NCBI GenBank assembly: GCA_027422505.1
Contig: JAPQWV010001106.1
Location: 60,447 to 124,446, forward strand
Length of the DNA: 64,000 bases
Direction: 5' to 3'
DNA from: Craterostigma plantagineum
Lineage: Eukaryota; Streptophyta; Magnoliopsida; Lamiales; Linderniaceae
Shown: in pieces, positions 22,540-34,790 of the stretch
Layout: every line of letters begins with the position of its first letter
Numbering within the stretch: the first letter of the stretch is position 1
Notes under the pieces: model-generated
Told to the model about the DNA's origin: nothing
The model's input: only the letters and a program-made list of their open reading frames with translations
Databases searched by the model: none
Program-made: the position numbers and the translations under genes

Positions 22540-23689
22540 ATGCCGAAAGGACGTAGGGAAGTGGGCGAGACTAGTCGCAGGACCGAACCTGAGTCCCCTA
22601 CTACTGAACGGGACTCAGTTATTCTACGACTTACCGAGCTGATCCAACGACAATCAGATCAGTTCAATGAGTTTATTCGTAATCAAAATCCTTCTGAGCC
22701 TCGTCAATCTCCACAGTCGGAGCGCATAGAAATCATAGGAGAACGATTTCGTAAGCTGAATCCCCCAACATTTGCGGACGCTACCGATCCTATAATGGCA
22801 GAGGATTGGTTATGTACCGTAGAAGACATGTTCTTGTATGGCCGAGTACCCGAAGATGAAAAGGTGCTATGTGTCGTTTCTATGCTTAGAGGAAACGCTA
22901 GGTTTTGGTGGGACACTATTAAGATCCTAGAAGATCCAATCAATATGGCGTGGGAAACGATTTAAAGAACTATTCTATGAGAAGTACTTCACGACCCACG
23001 ATCGAACTCAGAAGCTGAATGAGTTCATCAACCTCAAACAAGGCGAAAAACCTATCTCGAAATATATCCGCAAGTTTGAGGAATTGTCCCGCTTCGCCCC
23101 ACACATGGTAGCAACTAATGCTCTGAAGATAGGGAGGTTTCAAGTAGGTCTCAAACCTGAGATCTACCGAGACGTGAGCATGGTAGGAACTCGAGATTTG
23201 ACGTTCGCTCAAGTAGCAGAGCGAGCACTTGTTGCAGAGCAGGCAGAGGCCCAAATTTTGGCAGCCCAGGAAGCAAAGAAGAGAACTGAAAATCACCAAG
23301 GGGGCGGAGGCGATCGAAAGCGACAATATTTTGAAGGAGATCCCAATAATGGCCAAGGTAGATATCCGGGACAACCAAACCACCAGCCGAGGCCAAAACT
23401 AGGACCAACCAATTTTCCTATTCGACCTATAATGTATCCCCAGTGCCAGCAATGTGGGCGATACCATGCGGGCGTTTGCTATGGCCCAGGACCCAGAACT
23501 GATCCCCAATGCTTCCGATGTGGACAGCTGGGACATTTTGCCCGAGCTTGTCGAATAAACTTACCCCAAAATCCAGCTCCACCGGTAGCACGATCACCAC
23601 TGGCCCCAGCTACGGCTCGAGTATTCGCGTTAACTAATGAGGAGGAAGAAAACCCAGCAAGGATGACGGGTATGTTGAATTGCTTATAA
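22540..23689 (+). pseudogene. gag: G2 gag with a single frameshift
   Basis: It opens MPKGRREVGETSRR at 22540. The capsid part has LNPPTFADATDP, AEDWLCTVEDMF and LRGNARFWWDTI. The frame stops at AWETI (22963), where one extra T in ATTTAAAG shifts it. The next frame continues as ELFYEKYF, through LKQGEKPISKYIRKFEELSR and the basic/Gly-rich linker, to CQQCGRYHAGVC and the zinc knuckle CFRCGQLGHFARAC (23515-23556). It ends MTGMLNCL at 23689, where protease would begin. Apart from the one indel the gag looks intact, so the parent element probably made a Gag packaged with help from an autonomous relative. Confidence 0.85.
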
Positions 23690-24091
23690 GCATACCCACT
23701 CCTATATTAGTTTATTTCAAAGTCGCATGTTTATTCGTGTCGAATAAATGTGTGTGACGTAAGTGAGATTTATTCCCGCTCTATTTAAGTATAACCATAC
23801 ACCACGGCTTTTCTGATTTGCTCAGTATAAGAGTTGTGCATCGGAAGCGTGGTGGAAATAGAAATAAGAATGTCTAGAGGACATAGGGAATGTATGAGCG
23901 AGGCTAGGTATGAAGAATAAACTGGGAAATTGGGTTACACATTTAAATGTGTCACCTAAATTGTGTAATGAAGGTGAGAATAAATTCTACCTTAATAGGA
24001 TTCATATAAGTTATGGAATAGGGGAAATCATTTCCCCGAGTTTCACCCGCGGCGAATTTCGGGGGCGAAATTCATTTTAAGGGGGGGAGAA
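23690..24091 (+). other. G2 3' internal region and polypurine tract
   Basis: About 400 bp with no frame. It holds a decayed protease start right after gag and, at the end, the sequence TTTCGGGGGCGAAATTC. This is typical of the 3' end of chromoviruses after integrase. The polypurine tract AAGGGGGGGAGAA is at 24079-24091. It marks where pol was deleted. Confidence 0.65.
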
Positions 24092-26538
24092 TTAATACCC
24101 GTAAAATTAATACGGGACTTAGTAAATGATTAGTAGTATAAATAATTAAGGAAAACATTTTAGACAAAGTATTTGAGATTTTAGGCAAGGAATATGAATT
24201 ATAACACATGGAAGATTAATTTTATAACCTAACTAAAGGGCTGAACGAAACTAAGGGTATTAGAATGACTAAGCTCGGGCCACACTTAGTATTATTTAAA
24301 TTTTTAAATATAGCCCAAATGCCCAAAAGTAATACAAGGATAAGTTTTAACTTACTTAATCATAAGGGAAAAGTATCGTGATTCACTTTCTTGTCCCATC
24401 ATATCATCTCTAACTTCGAAGCATTAATACTTATCACCCTATATTGGATATAAAAGGTCTTATATATGCATCCACTAGTTCATTAAACAAGATATCGATT
24501 AGTTTGTTGAGAAAGAGCGATCACTTAAAGAAAAGAGAAAACGAAAAGCTCTCTCAGGAATCAAGTTTGAGGTGAACTTTTATCCTACAACTCATAGATA
24601 TATTTATGTTTATTTCATTTTTGGTATGGTACGTAACCTATGTGACATATATTGGTTTAAGTGCTATTTGATGTCCATTATGAATTCCGAAAGGTGATGT
24701 ATTTATATGCTTGGAAGTCTAAGGCTTAAGTACGTGTTCTCATTCATGTGCTGAAGGTTTGTAAGTGTGTTAAAAAAAAAATGTTTTATATATTAGAACT
24801 TATTAGTATTTGAGGGTTTTCAGACTTTTGTTAATAAAAATGATTCGGCCAGTTAAGTTTTGATGAATTAGGGTTTTGATTCTCCTTAGAAATAATTTTC
24901 AGTAATATTACGGTCTTTGATAGTTTAGAGTCTGATTATATTTGAATGTTTTCATAGCCTAGAGTTAATACTATAAAGTTTGGGGGATGTTTTGGCTATA
25001 CGATATACTAGGTCTAACATGACTTTCAAAGGAGATTTTTACAATATATGACGTTTTGATTATTTTCGAAAGTTAATTTTTAGGGTCTTGAAGATTTCAG
25101 CATTCTAGGATTTTTGGTATTTTTAGGGTTTTCGATAATTAGGGTTCTGGAATTTTTAGCCTTACGTGACTTGGCAATTTTACTGAAAAGATTATATTTT
25201 AATATTCAGAGGATCGACAATTAGCGACTCCACCGGGTTTCGTGACTGACTATATCAGGAGGACGGGTAGGTGAAACTTTCATCTACGACACGTAACCCG
25301 TTTATGTGAATATATGTGTACGTGATTTGTAGGTGAAATCCACCTACGACACGTAATTGTTATGCGAATCGTTGAGTGATATTTATGTGCTTACGTGGAC
25401 TCGATGAATTTATGATTTGGGTGAATTACATGTTTTACGTATTTATAATTGTTTCATGTCATATGTATTTTATTTATATTGTACATGCATGCCGCGTTAT
25501 ATGTACCTTATTTGCACTGCACGTGCATATCACGCCAGGGGGAGGTCAGGCACCGTATAAAACGGTGATGTTTTATTATGTCGATGAGCGGGGTGTCGAT
25601 GTGAGGTAAGTTGAGGTGTGAGATGAGTTGGGCGGGAGACGGGCGTGAGCGACTCGTCTACTCAATATCTGAGGTGCAAACCGCTGAGGCGGGAAACCGT
25701 TGAGGCGGGAGATGGGGGTGAGCCACTCATCTACTCAGATTTTGAGGTTCAAACCGTCCTATGTAAGAGGTGAGTGAGATGTAAGAGGTGAGTGAGATGG
25801 GAGACGGGCGTGAGCGACTCGTCTACTCGGGTGCGTGAGCGACACCTGAGGTGCAAACCATCTGAGAGTATAGACGACGGGAGACGGGCGTGAGCGACTC
25901 GTCTACTCAGGACCGGTGGTGCAAACCGTTGAGACGGGAAACCGTTGAGGCGGGAGACGGGGGTGAGCCACTCGTCTACTCTGGTACTGAGGTGCAAACC
26001 GTCGGGGATTAGCGGGAGACGGGGGTGAGCCACTCGTCTACTCGGGTGCGTGAGCGACACCTGAGGTGCAAACCGTAATCCTATAGGATTAGGCGAGGGG
26101 TCTAGATATGAGTTGAGACGTGATGAGTGGTGATAGAAAGGGGAGAGTCGAGTGTGCATATTGTGAGGTATATGGGATGGGATCGAGGGCACGTTGCATA
26201 CATGCATATTTCACCTACTGAGCATGGGCTCAGGGTTTACGTGTTGTAGGTACCGAGTCTGACGCTGACACGCGTCAAGACTGAGGCGGCTGGTGGCGGT
26301 GCTCCATGGACTTTTGAGGGCGGGGCGGTACATGGATGAAGACCTGTGGAGCGGCGATAGGGTTTTTGACCTTTTGACATTTTGGGGCTTCGGCCCATTG
26401 TACAGATACTATTATGTAAAATAATATTTTGTTGTATTATAATATCTTTTCGGAAAAAGTTTTAATCAGACGGACCTTCCGCGGCTTACGTTGCGGAAAT
26501 CCGCCAATAATCGTAATTAGAAAAGTAGGGTCGCCACA
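24092..26538 (+). repeat. G2 3' LTR
   Basis: It begins TTAATACCCG, the G of the usual TG having been lost, and ends GTCGCCACA. It carries the same tandem repeat cluster as the 5' LTR (25628-26075). Confidence 0.9.
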
Positions 26539-26704
26539 GTACGTGAACCCAGAGCTGTGCCTGTCCCTCTTCAAGGGACTTCAGTAGATTTTCGGCTTGA
26601 TCCTTTAGAGCAATGAAATTCAGAAAGCGACTTCTCCACACTGTGTATTCGCCTCTTTGAAGGATCGGCGGACAGTCGTCATTTCCGAGTGAGTATGCAT
26701 CCAT
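26539..26704 (-). pseudogene. gag: M1 gag, first 55 codons
   Basis: On the minus strand the ATG at 26704 opens MDAYSLGNDDCPPILQRGEY and continues through FLNFIALKDQAENLLKSLEE to WVHV, where G2 interrupts it. This is the least damaged gag start of this family in the window. Confidence 0.85.
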
Positions 26705-27763
26705 GTTTGTATTGTAGTCGAGTTGTTGAAGGATCTTCGTTAATTGTTTGAAGGTTGAAGATGATGTAATGTGCTTCACAAGTGACAAAATTCGTTAGTA
26801 GCGTTTGATTCGAAAATTAGATCGAGAATTATTTTCGATTCAATCTTAAAGTTTGATCGAAATTAATTCCGTCGAGATAGTGTACTGAGTACTGTTCTCG
26901 TGCGAGAATTTTTATCAGCGAGATATTTTACGAGCGAGATAAATTGCTCAAAATCATTCAGTCGAGAAAAATTTCTTGATCGTGAATTTTTCGATCGTAA
27001 AGAAACAGTACGTTAGTAAGTTTCTCGACAAGTCAAAATAAATCTGTTGACTAGAAAAGTTTCTCGCGTGTAAATGATTTTCGCCTGGTCAAACGTTAAA
27101 AGGTTTGACTGAAAAAGTTTTTCGAGTGAAAGTTTTTACGCATGCAAAGTCAAAATAAGTCTCTCTCGAAAAAGTTTTTCGCCGTATAATGCTCGAGAAA
27201 TATTTCTAACTAAAATCGTTTCTATTGATGACGATTCTAGCGCTGACTTTTTATTCTGACCGAGAAAAATTCTCGCGCTAGGTTTATCGATCAAGAAACT
27301 AATCCGATCGCAAAACTTAGCGAGAAAAATTTTAGCAATAGAGAAAATTCACAGAATACGATTAACACTAATTCGAGCAAAAACAAAGAATCAGATAGTG
27401 AAATTTGAGGCAATTGCTCGCAATTAAGTACTAATCACCCACGAACAAGCAATTAAACACGTCATGAAGCAAAATATATCGAATTTGATCAAAATCAGAA
27501 CGTGTTCTTCATGTTCTTCGCAAACAGTAACACGCAGAAGCAATTCAATCCTAAAAATCGAAGTTCAAACTGCTACAGAACTGATCGCAATGATGATCTA
27601 ACACTTAACAAGCATAGAAACACCAAATCCAAGTCAATTAAGCACAGAATTAAGCTATTGGATCAAAAAAAATTTCGCGCCAAACTGTTCTTCGATGAAC
27701 AGTATCCAGAAAATGATTTTCGATCCAATTCTAACAATTTTCGATTCAAAACAGAACGAATCT
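26705..27763 (-). other. M1 leader, AT-rich, non-coding
   Basis: About 1.06 kb homologous to the P2 and P3 leaders, with CGAGAAA/TTTCTCG and TTTTTCGATC motifs. No supported gene. Confidence 0.7.
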
Positions 27764-27775
27764 GCTCTGATACCA
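27764..27775 (-). other. M1 primer binding site (initiator tRNA-Met)
   Basis: On the minus strand TGGTATCAGAGC directly follows the LTR. Confidence 0.9.
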
Positions 27776-27776
27776 A

Positions 27777-28128
27777 TCGATAGGTCCTACGATTAACAAC
27801 TCTACGATCCTAGGCTAGAATTCATAGTAATTCGATCGTTTAGATAAGCACTTGAATTCGATCGAAAAACTCAAATGAAGAACAAGAGAGAGAATTCGAG
27901 TAGAGTGAGAAAGTTACTGTTGTTTCTCACTCTAGAAATCAAATTGCAAGCCCTTCGGATCAATTCTCAAAACTTTCTCTATTAAGCTCAATTGATTTAC
28001 ATGTATTTATACCAAACAAACTTGGTATAAATATCAAACTAGTCCTAATCTAAGGACTACTATACAAAACGCCCCTAATTACAAGGACAACTAATGAAAT
28101 CAAGCACAATTACAAATAGTATTCTACA
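27777..28128 (-). repeat. M1 5' LTR (reverse)
   Basis: On the minus strand it starts TGTAGAATACT at 28128 and ends about 27777, where the usual CCTAACA is altered to CCTATCGA. 352 bp. The TATA inverted repeat is intact at 28004-28015 and 28022-28033. Confidence 0.9.
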
Positions 28129-30330
28129 GGACAAATGATGAGCAAGAAGTACTTCAAGAAGAAGTCTTCAACCTCAGCCAACCGACTTCGGATTACAAGC
28201 TCTAAAAACAAATAACGTGCACCAGAGAGTTCCGATGTCAAGAATCCTAAGGAGGCTAACAAATGCTTCAACTGTGGCAAGCCAGGTCACTTCGCCAGAG
28301 AGTGCACTCTTCCGAAGAAGAGAGATGCCAACTACTACTCCAGGAAGCTCCAATTGACGAAACAGAAGGAAGCTGGAGTAGCTCTCATGGCCGAACAGGA
28401 CCAATGGCTCGAGGACACGTCGAGTTCTGAAGAAGAGAATTTAGCTCTCATGGCCCGTCTCGACAATGATCAGACGCCGGGACATCCAATCGTACGGACG
28501 ACGACAACGCATCCACTTCGTCACAAGAGGTAGTCTCTTCTTTCACATTATTGACCAAGTTAGATTCATATAAAAAACAATATGCTAACATGAAACGTGA
28601 GCAGAAAAGTATTAAGGAAGTAAAGGATAAACTTGCGAGATCACAGGAGAAGATAAATAGTCTCGAATTAGAACTTAGGAGCTCTAGTGCAAAAATAGAT
28701 GAACTTACTAAGAGCCTACATTCTAGAGAGACTAGTCAACCTCAACTAGGACAACAGAGCGAAAAGATTAAGGAACTAGAAGATAGGCTAGCAAATAACT
28801 ACAATTGCTTGGTTAGAAATCTCAACGAGAAAGCCATTTTAAATTGTAGCATAACCGAAGCTACCTCTAAGATCACTAACTTAGAAGCTCAATTAGAAAT
28901 ATCAAATGCTAAGGTCAGTGAGCTTAGTGAAGAACTAGACTCTCAAGCCGCCAAACTTACGGTAGAAAATAACTATGCTCTCCTAGGTGAGGAACGCAGG
29001 AAACTATATGCTAAAATTAAGAAATTAGATGATATAGTTACGCGAAGGGGACAATCCGAACAGACGATATTTTTGAACAAGCCCAAGGATATAGAGTTCT
29101 ATAATCCTATAGAAGGCATAGGTTTCACTAACCCGCGTGTTTTACAAAAGAAAGAATATATGATGTTAAACACATGGGCTTAGTACTAACCTCTCTTAGA
29201 AATTTTACTGAATCGTCATATGAAAATACTTTCGATTCATCCATTAGACAAGCCCCACATGGTCCAGAAATCCCCTTTGACTACAAAGAACTAAATGAAA
29301 GGGACAAAAATAGGAAAGAAACTCTAAAACCTGTTTGCAATTTAGTTCAAGTTCTACCTCCTGACTCTCAAACACACCACGAGAAGTTAAAGCCGTTAAT
29401 TATAAAAATTCTCTCTACAAACCCCCTATCATAAAACATATAGAGGAGTCACACGCAAAGCTAGATAGAGAAGGAGAGAATTTCGAAGCTGAAAATAAAA
29501 AATTCTTTAAGGAGATGGAAAACCTCAAGGCTTCCTCGTCCTCCCAAACTACCTCTCACGCTATTACAAAAAGCGTGAAAATTGAAAAATCGCCTTTGAA
29601 AGATAAAAATTGTAAAAATAATTATGTTAAAAGTGCTATGACTAATTTTCCTTTACCTACGTCTACAGGGAGCTTACCGTCAGCACTAAAAACAAAGGCG
29701 AGAGTGTCTAGCACTAAGATAAAGAGGAGCCACTAGATTTAACTATTTCTGAGCATGTTATTCCTTCTGTTACAATAAAAGACACTCGTAAAAATAAAAT
29801 AGCTATTTCCACGTTTAAGATAGTTGCTTCTACTTGTTCACTTCAGCCGATCACCTTTACAAGTAACAACTTCGAAATAGGCTCTACGTAAAAATTAATC
29901 ATTCTGAAACAAATACCACTAGGAAGACTCGTAGGAAACAAGATCCAGCCATAAAGAAAGCTTATGGCGCTGTACATGCTTGTACTCACCTAAGGTATCC
30001 CATAGAGATTAAATCCCCCAAGCACCTTAGGAGATTACATCAAGAAATGATCGTTTCCTCAACCAAACCTGGCAAAGCATTTGTACGTGCTGAAATTAAC
30101 CTTCCCTGCAAGGTTCAACCCAAATGGGTTCCTAAATCTCCGCCTAGGATGACAAAAGCCGGAAAGGCCAAGTCACCTAAAGAGGTCACACCCAAACCCA
30201 CTTCTCCGAAAGTGGCTCGGGTTATCAAAACTCCCTCAAGTAATAATTTAGGAACTATATCAGAACCAAAAAATTCTGCTAATCTGGGAGGACCCATGTT
30301 TAAATGGGTACCTAAAGCTCTCTAATCTGT
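28129..30330 (+). pseudogene. gag: P4 gag, C-terminal two thirds
   Basis: It enters at MSKKYFKKKSS. The zinc knuckle CFNCGKPGHFAREC is at 28270-28311, then EAGVALMAEQDQWLEDTSSS. A 210-codon open stretch (28551-29183) is rich in charged heptads, for example KLARSQEKINSLELELRSSS and QLEISNAKVSELSEEL, and very likely forms a coiled coil. FYNPIEGIGFTNP follows near 29110. The Lys/Pro-rich linker (AEINLPCKVQPKWVPKSPPR) at 30090-30140 leads to protease. Frameshifts occur near 28500, 29180 and 29440. Confidence 0.85.
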
Positions 30331-33300
30331 TTTTGCAGATCCATCATGTGTGGACCTTGACTCGGGTTGCTCCACACACATGACGGGAAATCAAGAACTG
30401 CTGAGCAACTACAAAGATCAGCCAAACGGCAAAGTCAGATTTGTGAACAACGATTCAGCCCCGATTCTAGGACTTGGGGATACCATTCCGGAGAATCTGA
30501 CTATAAAAGATGTCTCATACGTCGAAGGCCTCCGCCATAACTTGTTCAGCATAGGCCAATTCTGTGACAAAGGCTTCCAGGTGGTCTTTCATGCTGACCG
30601 GTGCAGAATTTTGGACAGTCAAAACACAGAACTCCTCTATGGACTTCGGAATCAAACCTTTACACGATCAACCTTATGTCCGTGCGGCCCTCGAGAGCTG
30701 TATGCCTCATATCGCAGATTGATTTACAGAGGAACAGCTTATGGCATCAACGACTGTCTCATCTGAATATGAAAGCTCTCCAACGTCTTTCTATGAAAAA
30801 GTTGGTTCATGGTCTGCCAACTATACTACTACAAAGGGAGCATCAGTGTTCGGCATGCCAATTACGAAAAATGAAGCGAGCATCCCATCACGTCAAGCAA
30901 CTTGCGTCTACCTCTTGACCACTGTAACTAATCCACATGGATCTCTGTGGGCGATGCAGACTCGAAGCATAAATGGAAGAAAGTACGTGCTAGTGATCGT
31001 CGATGACTACTCTCGCTACACTTGGACAAAGTTCCTCTGAACCAAAGATCAGACCGATGAGTTGATCATTAATTTTGCGAACACCACCCAGAACCTGCTG
31101 CAGCAGACTATCCAAGTCATTCGAACAGACAATGGCACTGAGTTCAAGAACAGACGTCTCAGTGACTTTTATCAGAAACTTGGGATAAGTCAACAATTCT
31201 CAGCCGCAAAAACACCTCAACAAAATGGTGTCGTTGAAAGGAAAAATCGAACCATAGTGGAAGCAGCTCGAACAATCCTGATTCATTCCGGACTTTCACA
31301 CTTTCTATGGGCTGAAGCAGTTAATACCGCTTGTTTTACTCAAAACAGGACGGTGGTTCACAAAAGGTTCAACAAGACTCCATACGAAATTGTGAATAAT
31401 AAAGTACCCAATATCTCTTTCTTTAAAGTCTTCGGGTGCAAGTGCTTTGTAGCGAACGACCGAGAGCAACGTACCAAGTTCGACCCTAAAGCATTCGAAG
31501 CGACTTTCGTCGGGTATTCTTCAACCTCGAAAGCGTACCGAGTATATATCAAGTCTAACCACACAATCAAAGAAAGTTACAACGTCACTTTCCACGAAGT
31601 GGCGGACATAGCTTCTGGTCAAGTCAGTCCAGGACCCGTGCTTAACCCGATGGCTCCTGCACACCTCAGTTCAGGACCCGTATACAACCAGATAGCTTCT
31701 GAATACAACAGTTCAGAACCTGTTTTCACTGGTGTGTTGGCACAAAACCAACAGAAGATGGCAACAACTTTGAAATCAACGTCAGAAGAAGCATTAAGAC
31801 TCGCATTAGACGATCTGGACTATCTCTTCGAGCCCGTATATCGGTCACACACACCTATAGTGGATTCTCCACCTAACGAGACCGATGTACCTAGTACTTC
31901 TCACGTCCCTACCTCACCCGATTCAGAATTGCCACAGAATAACGAAGAACCTACAATGGTTACTGAGGAAGAATCATCAGAGACGATCGTTCCAAGTGCA
32001 GAAGTAGTGCTTCCTCAAACAATTGAACAATCGGAGATAATTGGAAATCTAGAACCACAACTGGCTGACGTATCTTCCTCAGCCCTGCCGCATGAGCACA
32101 AGTGGACTAGTTCCCATCCGGTTGATAAGATAATTGGCGATCTTTTGAGCGGAGTAAGGACACGTCGTCAGCTCAATCATTTCAGCTGCTTCTTAAGCTA
32201 AAATGAGCCTACTAAAGTAGCAGAAGCACTACGAGAACCGGATTGGATAATTGCGATGCAAGAAGAAATTCATCAATTCGAACGTCTTCAAGTGTGGACC
32301 TTTGTACCCCGTCCACATGGGAAAACAATAATCGGAACCAAATGGGTATTCAAGAATAAGAAGAATGAAGATGGTGAAGTAATCCGGAACAAAGCAAGGC
32401 TAGTTGCGAAGGGCTAAAATCAATAGGAAGGCATCGACTACGACGAGACATATGCTCCTTTTGCCCGAATCGAAGCTACCCGCCTTCTCCTGGCTTATGC
32501 GACTCACAAAGACTTCGAAGTCTATCACATGGATGTTAAGACCTCCTTTCTCAACGGCGTGTTAAAAGAAGAAGTCTACGTCGCTCAGCCGGAAGGCTTC
32601 GTTCATCAAGAAAATCCCGATCACGTCTATCGATTTGACAAAGCTCTCTATGGACTAAAACAAGCCTCACGTGTTTGGTACGATGTCTTGAGTGATTTCC
32701 TCGTGAAGTCTGGATTCATACGAGGAACGATAGACTCAGCCCTCTTCATCAAATGGCAAGACAAAGATCTGATGGTCGTTCAAGTATGCGTCGACGATAT
32801 CATCTTCGGATCAACAAATCCGCGGCTTTGCACGAAGTTTGGAGATATTATGAAAAATAAGTTCGAGATGAGTCACATGGGAGAGATGCAGTTCTTCTTA
32901 GGACTACAAGTCAGGCAACTCGAAGATGGGATTTTCATCAGTCAGACAAAATACATCAAGGATATTCTGAAGAAATTCCATCAAGATCAGAGCAAGCCTC
33001 TTAGCACTCCTATGTCACCAAGCTGCAAGTTGGATGCCGATCCCGCTGGAAAGCCGGTCGACGTCACACTATATCGCAGTATCATTGGATCTCTTCTTTA
33101 CCTCACTTCGAGCCGTCCAGACATCATGTTTGCCACTTGCTTATATGCACGTTTTCAAGCCGATCCCAAAGAATCCCATATGCTCGCGGTCAAAAGGATT
33201 CTGCGTTACCTTAAGGCACTTCTGCCCTCGGACTATGGTATCCAAAGGGTACGAACTTCAATCTTATCGGCTATACTGACGCTGATTATGCAGGTTGCCG

Positions 33301-33829
33301 AATGGACAGGAAAAGCACGTCCGGTGGTGCTCAATTTCTAGGAGAAAAGCTGGTCTGCTGGTCATCCAAGAAGCAGAACTGTGTGTCAACTTCGACGGCC
33401 GAAGCGGAATACGTGGCAGCCGCCACTTGTTGCTCCCAGATGCTGTGGGTGCGGACTCAGCTTCGCGACTATGGGTACAATTTAAATAATATACCCATAT
33501 ATAGTGATAGTCAAAGTGCCATCGCTATTACTTGCAATCATGTTCATCACTCACGCACAAAACACATAGACATTAGATATCACTTTATCAAAGGTCATGT
33601 AGAAAAAGGCACCATAGATACGTATTTCGTGAACACGGAGTTCCAACTAGCTGACATTTTCACCAGGGAATTGGATGAAAAACGATTTCAATTCCTTTTC
33701 GGAAAAATTAGGCATGTTGAATCTTCCGTAATACGTGCTTTACCTGATCTTCTGTGCTACAAAATGTTCTATGCTATGTGTTTTCTTTGCTTATATGCCT
33801 TATCTTGCGCGAATTTAATAAATAAATAA
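30331..33829 (+). pseudogene. pol: P4 pol: protease, integrase, reverse transcriptase, RNase H
   Basis: Copia order. Protease LDSGCSTHMTG keeps its Asp (about 30358). Pre-integrase: SYVEGLRHNLFSIGQF. The integrase core is open from 31062: second Asp in RTDNGTEF (31128-31130) and Glu in VVERKNR (31236-31238), a DX35E spacing. The first Asp segment near 30935 is in a shifted frame. RT starts about 32220, with two in-frame stops in [11 protein letters not shown] (32410-32435), then FLNGVLKEEVYVAQPEGF and ALYGLKQASRVWYD. The active site reads CVDD (32786-32797) instead of YVDD, then IIFGST. A frameshift near 33210 precedes RNase H (STSGGAQFLGEKLVCWSSKK, AEAEYVAAATCCSQ, ADIFTREL). IIFGST and the RNase H sequence are typical of the Sirevirus group. 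Confidence 0.9.
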
Positions 33830-34196
33830 ATAAAATTTTTAAAACATATAATAATACTATACATATACCTATACTATAGGGGGATGAAGAAATTCTTTAG
33901 GATGCTTTGATCTAAAGTCACTTCGAATTTTACCCCGACATGCGATCGATTTAATTGCTTAATTTTGTCAGTCTAAGTCGCATTCTTGTGTCTAAATGTC
34001 ATTAGGTTGCTCCACTAGACACAAAGCCACTATACATATGAGAGGTCTCAAGCCTTGTTCATTTCTTTCCTTGGATCTATTTCTCGAGTGAGTCACACAT
34101 CAACTGCTTGTCTTAACTGGTGATACTTGGCTTCATACTCACCTTGCCTCAGATCGTTAGGAAAATGATAAGGGCGCTTAGGTTTTTCCTCAATCG
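33830..34196 (+). other. P4 spacer, first part, with a purine tract
   Basis: Non-coding sequence after pol. TAGGGGGATGAAGA at 33877-33890 resembles a copia polypurine tract. It ends in AATCG (34192-34196), the target duplication of the solo LTR. Confidence 0.6.
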
Positions 34197-34522
34197 TGTA
34201 GCGACCCTAGCCATCGCTACCATTTCTAGACTTGTCCTAGGTTCCTAACTACGTATTTAGTTAGAATAGTTGTGAAAATGCGGAATAAATTTTTCCTTTT
34301 CGTGAAGGAACTTCGTTTCGTTACATGTCAAAAGAATGCTTCCAAACTTTCTAATTACATGTGAGTTCTATCTACATGTGTCGTGTCTACATTCGCAGTA
34401 AAAGTAACCTATACGCCCGGCCTCACAGGTCATCGTCCACGTACACACCACCCCCAAAAGACGTTCGGAAGCTCCAAAAGTATGCCTTGCCGCTAGGCGA
34501 TCACGTACCGTGATCCGAAGGA

Positions 34523-34580
34523 CCTACAACACATAAAACGTGGAATGAGCTTATATAGCTCAGTAAGTGAAACTTATGCA
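34523..34580 (-). promoter_or_regulatory. Conserved stem motif in the solo LTR
   Basis: On the minus strand TTTCACTTACTGAGC, TATATAA, GCTCA, then TTTTATGTGTTGTAGGT. This is the same order as at 22050-22095 in G2 although the surrounding sequence differs. Confidence 0.4.
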
Positions 34581-34647
34581 TGCAGTGCCCGTGTCGTGAC
34601 TCGCATAGGCATATACGCCAACGCTTACTAATCCTCACAAAATCGTA

Positions 34648-34790
34648 TCATGTCATGTCATGTCTTGTCTTGTCTTGTCTTATAGAATCGTGTCATGTCA
34701 TGTCATGTCATGTCTTGTCTTGTCTTATAGGATCCCTAATACACGTCTTGTCTTGCACGTGTCTTGTCTTGTAGGGTCCTCGGCAATTCT
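34648..34790. repeat. Microsatellite-like TGTCA/TGTCT tracts
   Basis: Runs of TCATG-TCATG and TTGTC-TTGTC in the solo LTR, with further TCATG copies near 35240-35270 and 35340-35390. Confidence 0.85.

Larger units (their letters stand above)
19944..26538 (+). mobile_element. G2: non-autonomous gag-only Ty3/gypsy element (TR-GAG type)
   Basis: Two near-identical LTRs of about 2.44 kb (19944-22383 and 24092-26538) flank only 1.7 kb: primer site, gag, a short 3' region and a polypurine tract. There is no reverse transcriptase, RNase H or integrase. It is inserted in M1 gag. The flanks are GTACA (19939-19943) and GTACG (26539-26543), matching in 4 of 5 bases. The M1 gag frame resumes across it. 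LTRs agree at about 98-99% by eye over the parts I compared, so insertion was recent. LTR style and the end GTCGCCACA suggest the Tekay branch of chromoviruses. Confidence 0.9.
16136..28128 (-). mobile_element. M1: 5' part of a reverse-oriented Sirevirus-like copia, split by G2
   Basis: On the minus strand: LTR 28128-27777, primer site, leader, gag start 26704, G2 insertion, rest of gag, protease, integrase to 16136. It is cut by T1 in the integrase-RT linker. RT, RNase H, ORF3 and 3' LTR are missing. Its outer flank GGACA (28129-28133) is P4 gag sequence, so M1 is nested in P4. Its LTR differs clearly from the M0 LTR at 11296 and is closer to the P4 LTR. M0 and M1 are therefore different elements. 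Confidence 0.8.

Noticed and set aside
11296..28128. M0 and M1 as one reverse-oriented element with LTRs at 11296 and 27777
   Set aside because: The two LTRs are far too different for a pair. M0 ORF3 continues at 60951, and M1 is flanked by P4 gag. They are separate nested elements.
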